Assembly (NCBI GenBank): GCA_965284565.1
Contig: OZ260100.1
Location: forward strand, 3,314,118-3,378,117
Origin: BRH-c54 sp965284565
Lineage (GTDB): Bacteria > Bacteroidota > Bacteroidia > Flavobacteriales_E > Vicingaceae
Length of the DNA stretch: 64,000 bases
Reading direction: 5' to 3'
Positions 16,945-24,647 of the stretch are shown here, in pieces (within the stretch, counting starts at the first letter, position 1; each line of letters begins with the position of its first letter). The notes beneath the pieces are model-generated. The model had not been told where the DNA came from. It worked only from the letters and a program-made list of their open reading frames with translations, and searched no databases. The translations under genes were made by a program, and so were the position numbers.

Positions 16945-17856
16945 TTATATGATAAACTTATTTTTTTGTTTTCGTCTGGCCATGTATAGCGAGGTGGTAT
17001 CTGTTTCTGAGTGGCCCATAAATTTTCGGATGGCTAACATACCCATCCCCCTATCTACTAAGTGGGTGGCTATACTATGACGTAAGCTGTGTAAACACAC
17101 TTTCTTTTCTTGTAATGCTAAACTACCGGTTCTTTCTACTAGTGCTTTTAAGGTTTTGTTCATGTGATCCCCTGATAGTCTATTGCCCTTGCTGTTAAGG
17201 AAATATGCTCTGGTAGTAGTTCGGGTGCTCCTAACTCGTCCTAAACGCTCCGTATGGGCGTATTCTTGCAAATCGTTGATGACAGCATCGCTCATCATCA
17301 CATCCCTCAGTTTATTTCCCTTCCCTTTGGTAACCACTAACACCCCTTTATGAAATATCAAATCGGCCATACTCAACCGTTCCATTTCATTTCTACGAAG
17401 CCCACACCCATAAGCGGTACTTAGTATTGCTTTTTCTAATGGGGTTTGAACATGGGCATACAACAGTTGTACTTCTTCTAGTGTTAGTGATGCTCGCTCC
17501 ATATTGTTTCTAGGTAAGTTATTGGGAACTACTGGTACTTCTGTGGCGTAGCTGATAATGAGTAGGTGCTCAAAAAACAACCTTAGGCTAAACAAGTGGT
17601 GGTTGATGGTGGATACACTGAGTGCTCCTTCTTTTCTTCTGTTGGGACGTACAATCAAATGCTCCAGGTATTCTTTTACTTTTGGAGTAGTAATGGCTGC
17701 AATGGTAGTAATCCCTTGTTGTTCCATCCATAGGAAGAATTCCTTTAGGTTGGATTGATACATTTTTCCTCCTCCTGTTTTATAGTCTTTGGAGCGCACC
17801 AGATGATCAAATACGGTGTACAGTTCTTTAAATTCTTTGCTGTATAGTGGTTTCAT
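16945..17856 (-). CDS. Tyrosine recombinase/integrase with intact catalytic residues
   Basis: The 303-aa protein has a core-binding domain (about 1-110) and a catalytic domain with G-C-G-L-R-R-N-E (first Arg), T-K-G-K-G-N-K (Lys in the beta-hairpin), H-S-L-R-H-S (His/Arg) and G-H-S-E-T-D-T-T-S-L-Y (His and Tyr nucleophile). It probably integrates, excises or resolves the element. It is 12 nt downstream of the AAA+ ATPase gene and 11 nt upstream of the second recombinase, so all are likely expressed together. A XerC/XerD-like relation is possible but no dif-like site was recognised. Confidence 0.92.
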   Translation of the reverse strand: MKPLYSKEFKELYTVFDHLVRSKDYKTGGGKMYQSNLKEFFLWMEQQGITTIAAITTPKVKEYLEHLIVRPNRRKEGALSVSTINHHLFSLRLFFEHLLIISYATEVPVVPNNLPRNNMERASLTLEEVQLLYAHVQTPLEKAILSTAYGCGLRRNEMERLSMADLIFHKGVLVVTKGKGNKLRDVMMSDAVINDLQEYAHTERLGRVRSTRTTTRAYFLNSKGNRLSGDHMNKTLKALVERTGSLALQEKKVCLHSLRHSIATHLVDRGMGMLAIRKFMGHSETDTTSLYMARRKQKNKFII

Positions 17857-17868
17857 GGCTTACTCTTA

Positions 17869-19659
17869 TTACTGGTTTGTTGAACCACTAGCGTCATATA
17901 AGTTGCTACCATTCGCTTCTAGTGGTTCAAGTTGTTTTATTTGTTGGGTAAAATGCTCCTTAATCTGATGGCGCATTTTAGCTACGTCATCCCAGTAGGT
18001 GATCTGGTACTTGTATCCTTTGTTGGAACTTCCTCCACTAACGGCAATGTATTCTAGTGCTTTTAGTTTTTCTATGCAGCGAAATACTTGTGTTTTGTTG
18101 GTTTGTAAGGCGAGGCGCACTTCTCGTGAACCAAAGGTTTGGGTACTTCCTTTGCTTTGTGTTTTGACATATTGTTTCAACTGCTCAAAAAATTGTCTGG
18201 TGGAGGAATCTAGTTCATCCGTTTTCATATACATCGCTTCTGCAAATAATTCTACTGCTGCTGTTAGATCAGCTATGGTGGTGATGATACGCCCTTGTTC
18301 ATCGGTACTTCGTTGGTATTGGTGTAATAGAGTTACTTGTGTAACTAGGGATTGAAACTGGTTATTGAGCCTCCTGATAGATTTTACATTTAGGGGCAAC
18401 AGTACTTTTGCTGCATAGTGGTTGACTACTGGTTTAGTGTACACTTGACGAATGATACACCGTAAAATTTCTTTGGCTTGCTCTACTTTTTTTTGATTAA
18501 TCATTCCAGCGGTTAACTGGTTTTGGTGAAGCAGTATTTTTTGTGTCTGCTCGGCTGATTCATCGGTTCCTACCACCACGCTTCTATTCATGTTATCTTG
18601 ATATACTTCTGCATTGGTAGTGGCGATGATGCTCGAAAAGTGTGCATCTACTACTTTAACCCCCGTTTTGGAGTTGCCCCACCGATCTTTCAATGTGGTG
18701 CTTAGGCTTAATTCTCCTGCTGATTGCATTTCTCTAAAGGCATATTGTGCATCGGTATCTAATCCATCATAATCTTGAATTAATAACAGTTTGTTTTGTA
18801 GTTCCCCTTCGCCATAATGATAGAAGGATTTACTGGTAACCCTGGTTAAAGACAATACATCTTCTGGCGGTATGCAGGAGGATATTGTTTTGAGCAAATG
18901 ACTTTTTCCTGATCCTGATTCTCCTTGTAAAAGAGTATGTAGTGGATAGGGTATTTTGTAACTGGCCGCCATCACAAAGAGGGACAACCTTGTTTTTTCT
19001 TCGCCTACTACTCCTGCTTGTGCAATTAATGTATCTAAGTGCTGGAACAGTTTAGGATCTTGTAACAGTTCCATTGCTTTTTGATAGTGTGCTGGTGTTG
19101 CTTGTTTCTTGGTTGTAGTTTTAGTTTGAATTGGGGCGAGTAGTTGATCCCTGTGCTCCTCCAACAAAGTGGTGAAGCTATTCAAATCTTCTTTTACTGC
19201 TGACACTTGATAGTTTTCTAGTGCTTCCAATTCTTCTACTACTGTGCGTAAGTGATCTTTCTTATACAAATCAACTCGGTAGCGGTGCTTCCGTTTACTA
19301 TACTTATCTTCTACTACTAGCAGTATTTCCAGTACTTTTTGGTCGTTGGACAGGTTTCCTTTAGCATGGTAGATGGCTTCGCTTCCTTTGTATTGGGTGT
19401 GTTGGTCGCTGATAACTTGGAAATTAGATGTTGTTTCTTCTTCTGGTGCTAATGCAGGGATAGAAATGGGTAGTACCTCATTGGGTACAACTGGTGTCAG
19501 TACTTCTTGTGGTTGGTGATGCAGTAATTCATCTAAAGTGGTGATGTTACCTGCTACTAATAGGTTGTTGATAGATTTACCGTTTGGTAAATCTACTATA
19601 TTAACCTTTAGGCTCGGCTTGATTGCCTTGATCTTTTTGTTGATGCTTGCTGCTGTCAT
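17869..19659 (-). CDS. AAA+ ATPase, C-terminal part of a split mobile-element primase
   Basis: The 596-aa protein begins with a segment (K-V-N-I-V-D-L-P-N-G-K-S-I-N-N-L-L) that resembles the end of a Toprim domain (normally L-P-x-G-E-D-x-N). A variable linker follows, then an AAA+ ATPase with Walker A LLQGESGSGKSHLL near residue 245 and Walker B L-L-I-Q-D-Y-D-G-L near 285, and a C-terminal winged-helix-like region (about 505-575). From memory, Bacteroidota elements with paired tyrosine recombinases encode these parts as one primase/ATPase protein. Here it is separated by 4 nt from the 227-aa gene upstream. It probably serves replication or transposition of the element. Confidence 0.7.
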   Translation of the reverse strand: MTAASINKKIKAIKPSLKVNIVDLPNGKSINNLLVAGNITTLDELLHHQPQEVLTPVVPNEVLPISIPALAPEEETTSNFQVISDQHTQYKGSEAIYHAKGNLSNDQKVLEILLVVEDKYSKRKHRYRVDLYKKDHLRTVVEELEALENYQVSAVKEDLNSFTTLLEEHRDQLLAPIQTKTTTKKQATPAHYQKAMELLQDPKLFQHLDTLIAQAGVVGEEKTRLSLFVMAASYKIPYPLHTLLQGESGSGKSHLLKTISSCIPPEDVLSLTRVTSKSFYHYGEGELQNKLLLIQDYDGLDTDAQYAFREMQSAGELSLSTTLKDRWGNSKTGVKVVDAHFSSIIATTNAEVYQDNMNRSVVVGTDESAEQTQKILLHQNQLTAGMINQKKVEQAKEILRCIIRQVYTKPVVNHYAAKVLLPLNVKSIRRLNNQFQSLVTQVTLLHQYQRSTDEQGRIITTIADLTAAVELFAEAMYMKTDELDSSTRQFFEQLKQYVKTQSKGSTQTFGSREVRLALQTNKTQVFRCIEKLKALEYIAVSGGSSNKGYKYQITYWDDVAKMRHQIKEHFTQQIKQLEPLEANGSNLYDASGSTNQ

Positions 19660-19663
19660 TTTC

Positions 19664-20347
19664 TTAGTTTTTGATAAGGATTACTTCTTCTAACATTTCT
19701 AAATCCTGTATTATGCTACTGTGTTGGGGTAACCATTTGCCATCGTGTAAGGCGATAACCGCTTCTCTACTATCCAATACATTCGCTTGAATAATACTTG
19801 CTGCATCCATTAATGTGGATGTGATGTATAAACGTCTGGTTAGTGGTGGTGGATAACAGGGATAAATTCCTAAGTTATTTAGGTATTCTTCTGGTGCTGC
19901 TGCCATTTTTATTCTGATGGCGAACAGGTTTACTATTTTTCCTGCTACATCTTTTAGTGGAAATACCACACTATAAGTTCCAAAGCAGGTATAGGCTTTT
20001 CGATCCACATGGTTCACCGGGGCATCACTTGGGGTTAATATACCTAGCTCAATATAGGGTTGACGCCAAGCATCATCTTTTCTATGGTGGAACTGTCCAC
20101 TACAAAACCCAATATTGAGTTGTTGGTAATCCAATCCCTTATCTTCTAAGTATTGCTTGGGCTTCACTGCTTTTATGGAACGTATGCCTGTATTAAAAGA
20201 CTCCCATAAGCGTTGTAAATGCTGTTGTTGCTCTGGCAATAGGTTATTTGTTGATTGCATCTTTGCTGTTTTTATTGGCGCAGTATAGCCAATCCGTTTG
20301 AGTGGGGATACCCATTGGGTCTTATTTTTACTAACGATGTTGCTCAT
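19664..20347 (-). CDS. Primase-like protein, N-terminal part ending in a broken Toprim domain
   Basis: The 227-aa protein has a C-x-S-G-Q-F-H-H segment and an end region (A-V-I-A-L-H-D-G-K-W-L and L-E-E-V-I-L-I-K-N) that resembles the first strands of a Toprim domain in CHC2-type primases of Bacteroidota mobile elements. No CHC2 zinc finger is present at the N-terminus. The stop comes just where the acidic D-x-D motif is expected and the next gene takes up the rest. Either it is a genuine two-subunit arrangement or an ancestral frameshift. The gene starts 62 nt after the polymerase-like gene. Confidence 0.6.
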   Translation of the reverse strand: MSNIVSKNKTQWVSPLKRIGYTAPIKTAKMQSTNNLLPEQQQHLQRLWESFNTGIRSIKAVKPKQYLEDKGLDYQQLNIGFCSGQFHHRKDDAWRQPYIELGILTPSDAPVNHVDRKAYTCFGTYSVVFPLKDVAGKIVNLFAIRIKMAAAPEEYLNNLGIYPCYPPPLTRRLYITSTLMDAASIIQANVLDSREAVIALHDGKWLPQHSSIIQDLEMLEEVILIKN

Positions 20348-20409
20348 AATAGGTATTGTATATTGTTCGTAATTCGTTTCATTTTATGCTCCATTTTTGA
20401 GGTGTTATA

Positions 20410-21852
20410 TTATATGTTGGTCTCTCCAAGTCCTGTTACACGTAGCTTGGGTGGTTTGATTCCTAGCTCCAGAAAGGCGTTTTGTATGATTTTCAACGCA
20501 CGGTCTTTATCGTTAATACTTAGTATGAAGCTATCATGGATCGTTGTCGATGCTATACCCTCAGATTGAAATAGTGGGATTATAACTTGATACACGAGGT
20601 AGGCTTCCATCACTTGCAGCATTACCGAAGGGGTGCTTCTCATTAAACCCTTCTCCCCATTAGCTCTTGGAGTGTGCTTAATAAATGATAATATTTTTTC
20701 TGGTGTTCGCTTCAGTTCCACTAGTGCTTGATGTACATTAGGGTATTCGGTTTTAAACAGTAATTCCGTTTTGAATCGCTCCTCGTGTTCTGGTGTTCCT
20801 TTTTTGAAGTGGTTCGCTGAATCACCATACATAATATGGTGAAACACTAGTTCTTTAGCTGCTTGCTTCTGTCCCTTGGTGTACGGATCTCCCAATTCTT
20901 TGATAACTCCTGTGACGTATAACCAGTTGGGGATGAACTCGCCCATGCAACATACGTGGTGAAGCCGCTTCACATCGTTACAGTTGCTATATTTTTGCAG
21001 TACTCGCTCGTAAACTGGTTTAAACTCTGGTGCAAACTCGATAAAAATTTCCGGGTTCAGTAAACAGCTACTTAATACCCATGGGTGACTATTAACAAAG
21101 TCTAACTCCACCAATGGTTCACCGTCAGGATGCACCAAATAATTTCGTAATTCCGATGGTAGATTACAAAGGTGATGGTAGAGTCTTTTCGTTAGCTTAT
21201 CAAATTTTACGTGACGGTTGTATCCTCCGGCATAAGTTTCAGCGATACTGTACAGAGTTTCTTTTGGATCAGGTAGTTTACCACTATTCAAGTCTTGCTC
21301 TATGGCTTCAATATCTAGTACTAATGAGTCCGTGAACGTCATTATTTTACCGAACATTGGCTTTATACGACTAATGCTTTTTAGCTTGTTAGGGTATTGG
21401 TTATCGAACATTTTTTTGATGACATTAATTACTACAGGTGTTTCGATACGCTCTCTTCGGTAGGTTCTACCTCCGGCTATTTTAGCTTGGTGTGTAAGCC
21501 ATGGATGTATCCGGTATTCTTTTGCTCGTCCGGGACGATAATGCTCGGTTCCTGTTGTTGGATGTGCGTTAACTTGTATAATGTTGTTTGAAATGAGTGT
21601 CGATAGCACTTGCTTGTAAGTTCCTTTTCCTATTAGTTGGAGCTTCTTCGCTTCCAGAAAACAGTACCGCTCTTTACGATCTAGGTATGGTGCATACTTG
21701 GGATTGTTAACCATATAAATGTGGTATTGCACAAACATCAGTTGCAACATTGCTCGTGCCCTATCCGCTTGTATCTTTTGTGGAAACAACTGGTCCAAGT
21801 CAACACAGTACAGTGGTATCATGGCTGTTATGTAAGGTTTTAAGGTCTCCAT
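20410..21852 (-). CDS. Divergent family A DNA polymerase-like palm protein
   Basis: The 480-aa protein carries what I read as the three family A polymerase motifs in order: motif A as V-E-L-D-F-V-N-S-H-P near residue 252 (normally D-Y-S-Q-I-E), motif B as K-Q-A-A-K-E-L-V-F-H-H-I-M-Y-G near 327 (K-x3-K-x2-F-x3-Y-G type), and motif C as T-T-I-H-D-S-F near 437 (normally V-H-D-E). The two metal-binding Asp positions are kept. No 3-5 or 5-3 exonuclease domain is visible; the N-terminal 200 residues look like a DNA-binding or thumb region. It heads the minus-strand module with primase, ATPase and recombinases. It could be an element-specific DNA polymerase or primase-polymerase. The motif reading is mine and needs a profile search. 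Confidence 0.6.
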   Translation of the reverse strand: METLKPYITAMIPLYCVDLDQLFPQKIQADRARAMLQLMFVQYHIYMVNNPKYAPYLDRKERYCFLEAKKLQLIGKGTYKQVLSTLISNNIIQVNAHPTTGTEHYRPGRAKEYRIHPWLTHQAKIAGGRTYRRERIETPVVINVIKKMFDNQYPNKLKSISRIKPMFGKIMTFTDSLVLDIEAIEQDLNSGKLPDPKETLYSIAETYAGGYNRHVKFDKLTKRLYHHLCNLPSELRNYLVHPDGEPLVELDFVNSHPWVLSSCLLNPEIFIEFAPEFKPVYERVLQKYSNCNDVKRLHHVCCMGEFIPNWLYVTGVIKELGDPYTKGQKQAAKELVFHHIMYGDSANHFKKGTPEHEERFKTELLFKTEYPNVHQALVELKRTPEKILSFIKHTPRANGEKGLMRSTPSVMLQVMEAYLVYQVIIPLFQSEGIASTTIHDSFILSINDKDRALKIIQNAFLELGIKPPKLRVTGLGETNI

Positions 21853-22256
21853 AAGTCCATTTTAGTGCTGAAAGAAAAGGTAGTGGTACCTAGGTCCATA
21901 TCACCAAAGACCAACATAATGGTAGTGGGGAGGGATTTTAAACCTTTTATATTTTTAAAGAATTTTAAATTCCCAAAAGGAAAACTTAACAATGCGTAGC
22001 TGACGCATCGTAAAACCGTAAAGTGGAAAGTGTGGTGTGGTGTATAAGGGGTGTTTAAACCTCCTAAACCTAGATTATCACAATAGCTATATCGCTGTAA
22101 ACCGCATACACGCTCCTGTTTAGAGCATAAACCAAGTTTAATGAGCCCGAGCACTAACTCTAGCGCCTTTATATATGTTGTAGGTTTTTTACTCCTTATA
22201 TTCATCCGAAACTGATTTAATTAAAAATCAAAGTTCAGAGTAAGGGGTGGAAATTG
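21853..22256. other. Leader/intergenic region of the mobile module
   Basis: About 400 bases with no supported gene. A 121-codon frame on the minus strand (21840-22205) has an unnatural composition and I do not accept it. The stretch contains the small hairpin TGCG-TAGCTGA-CGCA near 21992-22006 and GT-rich runs. It likely carries the promoter of the polymerase-like gene, and an origin or attachment site is possible, but nothing specific was recognised. Confidence 0.4.
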
Positions 22257-22278
22257 GGTTAGCTTAACATTGTGGTAA
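22257..22278. repeat. Left arm of a 22-bp perfect inverted repeat
   Basis: Exact reverse complement of 23431-23452; partial similarity continues inward for about 12 more bases (GTTTCGAAAA against CTTTTGAAAA). The two arms bracket a single gene. Confidence 0.9.
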
Positions 22279-22289
22279 GTTTCGAAAAG

Positions 22290-23384
22290 CTAATATTGTT
22301 TACGTTTAAAAATTAGTCCTCCTTCTATTGGATCGTTAAGGTAATTTTCTACAACACTTTCTTTCCATACTCCTCCATCTGCACCTGAAGGCATAATCAT
22401 GAACTGTTGTAGAATTTTGGCAATACGTCTTATTTCCCCTCCGCGCTCTTTATTTGCAAATACCTCAATAAAAATGGACTTTGGATTTTTTACTAGAGGT
22501 GATATTGCGCTTTTGAACCCATCTCTGTCAGCCTTCCAAATTAATAGCTCAGGGATTACAAATGGCTTTTTATCCATCTTAATTTTACCATTAGATGTGT
22601 TAACATCCATTCTAGATTTAGGTGGTTTAATTTCTTCAAATACCATCTTTAGTATACTCATTATTTTCTCTGGGTTATCTTCTCCTGATACAAGTCCAAT
22701 AGCACCTTGCTCGATTAGCTCTTTAAAACCATCCTCCAAAGCTTCTACATCAGCATTCCACCTGAGTCGATGATCTACTACGAATTCTTTTTGCTGAGAT
22801 TGGAGCCTACCATCTCTTTCTAATTCGTTAATTCGTTTCTTGTATTGTTTAACTAGTTTTGAGTTTTGATAATTAAAAATATCTAACATATTGTTTACTA
22901 ACTCCATGTACTTAGTTAAATCTGGATCTAGTTTCAAATCTGGACCTATTTTTATTTTAGACTCTTGTAGTTGTTTATTATATGTAATGACTCTAGATGT
23001 TATTGCTGTTTTAGTCAACTTCTTTTGTAGGGTTGCATACTGATCTTCTTGTTGCTTCATTATTAATTTACACGTTTTTTCTCCCTCAACCTTTATCCAA
23101 CCTGTTAGTTCTTCAGTCATTTGATTAAGGTGCGTTCTAACATTCCTAAGAATAAAACTCTGCCATTCTTTTTGAACAGAACTGTCACTCATTTTTATAA
23201 CATCAGATACGCTTAACCGCTCCTTAATTGATCCCGACTCATCGAAGCAAACTAATGCTTCATTAGAAATATCCTCTACGTGCATATCAATTATGCCTTG
23301 TACTGTAGCTATCATCTTTATTTCACCGAATGCAGCCATAAATTCAATAGCTGTTTTCGTTTTAGGGTATTTTTCTTCTAACAT
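22290..23384 (-). CDS. Unrecognised 364-aa protein bracketed by inverted repeats
   Basis: A soluble protein with a long predominantly helical, coiled-coil-prone middle (about residues 100-200, with Q/K/E-rich heptads), no membrane segment and no motif I can name. The C-terminal third (about 265-364) contains F-V-I-P-E-L-L-I-W-K-A-D-R and G-G-E-I-R-R-I-A-K-I-L-Q-Q-F and could be a folded DNA-interacting domain. The gene and its short flanks fill exactly the space between two 22-bp perfect inverted repeats (22257-22278 and 23431-23452). It is not a recognisable transposase. It could be a plasmid-type replication or partition protein, or the cargo of a small mobile unit. Confidence 0.6.
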   Translation of the reverse strand: MLEEKYPKTKTAIEFMAAFGEIKMIATVQGIIDMHVEDISNEALVCFDESGSIKERLSVSDVIKMSDSSVQKEWQSFILRNVRTHLNQMTEELTGWIKVEGEKTCKLIMKQQEDQYATLQKKLTKTAITSRVITYNKQLQESKIKIGPDLKLDPDLTKYMELVNNMLDIFNYQNSKLVKQYKKRINELERDGRLQSQQKEFVVDHRLRWNADVEALEDGFKELIEQGAIGLVSGEDNPEKIMSILKMVFEEIKPPKSRMDVNTSNGKIKMDKKPFVIPELLIWKADRDGFKSAISPLVKNPKSIFIEVFANKERGGEIRRIAKILQQFMIMPSGADGGVWKESVVENYLNDPIEGGLIFKRKQY

Positions 23385-23430
23385 ATTATCTATTGTATTT
23401 GACCTCTAAATTACACTTTTTTTCAAAAGT

Positions 23431-23452
23431 TTACCACAATGTTAAGCTAACC
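23431..23452. repeat. Right arm of a 22-bp perfect inverted repeat
   Basis: Exact reverse complement of 22257-22278; each arm contains GTTA-AGC-TAAC, itself nearly palindromic. No target-site duplication is visible just outside the arms. Confidence 0.9.
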
Positions 23453-23529
23453 TACTTTGTTGCATATCGGTCTTTCCTTTGCCCTAGTTTTCTGATAAAC
23501 AGGAAGCATAACTCCATAAAACTAAAAAG

Positions 23530-24156
23530 ATGGAAGACTTTAAAAAAGAGGTTTTAACCTCACAAGAAAATGCCGCTACATTAAGTAGTGTGCAAGAAAC
23601 CGCTGGTATTGCAGAAGCTGATGTTGATGCTACTAGTAAAGAAGTATCTACGGATACTGACGGGGACGAAACCCCACAAGAAGATGTAACTGCAATAAGC
23701 AGCTCACCTCAAACTACTGGTTTTGCTGCTGCTATTGCTGCTGCAACTAGTGGAGAAGTCGCTTCTGACGAAGACACCTATTCTCCATTAAAAGCTTGCA
23801 GCGGTGCTAAATTTTCTCCGAGTACGGACGAAAATAGAGCTGTTAAAATCCACAGTCCACTAAAAGGTGCAGATGGAAAACTAGATATGGGGCGTACTGG
23901 TAGTAGCGACTCACAAGGTGGTTTCATTAACCATGGTGACGTAGCTGCTAATTTCGGTTTGGATGTTACTAAACTTAAGAAGCTCACCCAAGCAAGTTTA
24001 GTGCTAGCCAACGGTAAAACGTTAGTGGGCTACGTATCCATAACGGCAAGCCGTAAAGGTTTTTACTTTCCCAAGAAGTTAGCAGAACAAACGCTGACGC
24101 TTCCACCGAGTGGTCACCGTCTACCAATTAGGGTTAAAACTTTAATCATTGGTTAA
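23530..24156 (+). CDS. Acidic N-terminus protein of the replication module, unknown function
   Basis: The 208-aa protein has a disordered, Ala/Thr/Ser/Asp/Glu-rich first 110 residues and a compact basic C-terminal half (about 125-208, with H-G-D-V-A-A-N-F-G-L-D-V-T-K-L-K-K-L and a final L-P-I-R-V-K-T-L-I-I). The latter could be a small beta domain or a DNA- or protein-binding module. It is the first plus-strand gene of the set that encodes an OB-fold protein, helicase and polymerase, and it is followed by its own strong terminator, so it may be needed in excess. I do not recognise a family. Confidence 0.65.
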   Translation: MEDFKKEVLTSQENAATLSSVQETAGIAEADVDATSKEVSTDTDGDETPQEDVTAISSSPQTTGFAAAIAAATSGEVASDEDTYSPLKACSGAKFSPSTDENRAVKIHSPLKGADGKLDMGRTGSSDSQGGFINHGDVAANFGLDVTKLKKLTQASLVLANGKTLVGYVSITASRKGFYFPKKLAEQTLTLPPSGHRLPIRVKTLIIG

Positions 24157-24163
24157 TCTAAAG

Positions 24164-24197
24164 AGAGTGCTCCAACAGAGGAGCACTCTTATTTTTC
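24164..24197 (+). terminator. Rho-independent terminator after the acidic protein gene
   Basis: AGAGTGCTCC and GGAGCACTCT form a perfect 10-bp stem around a 6-nt loop, followed by TATTTTTC. Confidence 0.9.
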
Positions 24198-24216
24198 TAA
24201 ATTAATACACAATAAG

Positions 24217-24594
24217 ATGACATATACAACAGAAGGTAAAATATTTCTAATTGGAAATATTACAACAATTAACAACAGCCTCAAAAAACGTGAGGTGGTT
24301 ATCGTTAGAAATGACGGTGGCGATAGTGCTTACCCCAACATGGTGTTGGAACTACTTAATGCTGATACCGCTAAAACTGACGGGCTTAAAGTGGGCGACC
24401 ACGTGTCTGTTTCGTTTGCTATACACGGCAGAGCATACAATCCTCCAAAGGGAGGTGGCACAAGGTACTTCAACAACATTAGGCTCCTAGACATTGAGCT
24501 TACACCTAATGGTGATGGTGGTGAAGGTACAGTCTCAGGTTCTCTAACTCCTGAACCCGTAACGGCTTTTGACGACATGCCAGATATTAATTAA
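24217..24594 (+). CDS. DUF3127-family OB-fold protein, probable ssDNA-binding protein
   Basis: The 125-aa protein shows the DUF3127 pattern: G-K-I-F-L-I-G near the start, K-R-E-V-V-I-V, Y-P-N-M-V-L-E-L, then L-K-V-G-D-H-V-S-V-S-F and R-Y-F-N-N-I-R-L. These are OB-fold-like strands. It ends in an acidic tail with D-D-M-P, which resembles the protein-interaction tip of bacterial SSB. In a gene set with helicase and polymerase, an SSB-like role at the replication fork is the simplest reading. It is flanked by terminators on both sides, so it is probably transcribed at a higher level than the downstream genes. Confidence 0.75.
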   Translation: MTYTTEGKIFLIGNITTINNSLKKREVVIVRNDGGDSAYPNMVLELLNADTAKTDGLKVGDHVSVSFAIHGRAYNPPKGGGTRYFNNIRLLDIELTPNGDGGEGTVSGSLTPEPVTAFDDMPDIN

Positions 24595-24600
24595 CCCACA

Positions 24601-24634
24601 TGGTCCAGCTACTGATTAGAAGCTGGACCATTTT
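24601..24634 (+). terminator. Rho-independent terminator between OB-fold and helicase genes
   Basis: TGGTCCAGCT and AGCTGGACCA form a perfect 10-bp stem with a 10-nt loop followed by TTTT. It starts 6 bases after the OB-fold stop and ends before the helicase ATG, and it argues against any helicase start upstream of 24648. Confidence 0.88.
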
Positions 24635-24647
24635 ACACTTAGAAATT

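Noticed and set aside
21840..22205. A 121-codon minus-strand frame as a gene
   Set aside because: Unnatural composition, overlaps the polymerase-like gene start and shows no motif; treated as leader or non-coding DNA.
24600..24647. An upstream ATG for the helicase at 24600
   Set aside because: The segment is a perfect terminator hairpin; the ATG at 24648 is the sensible start.
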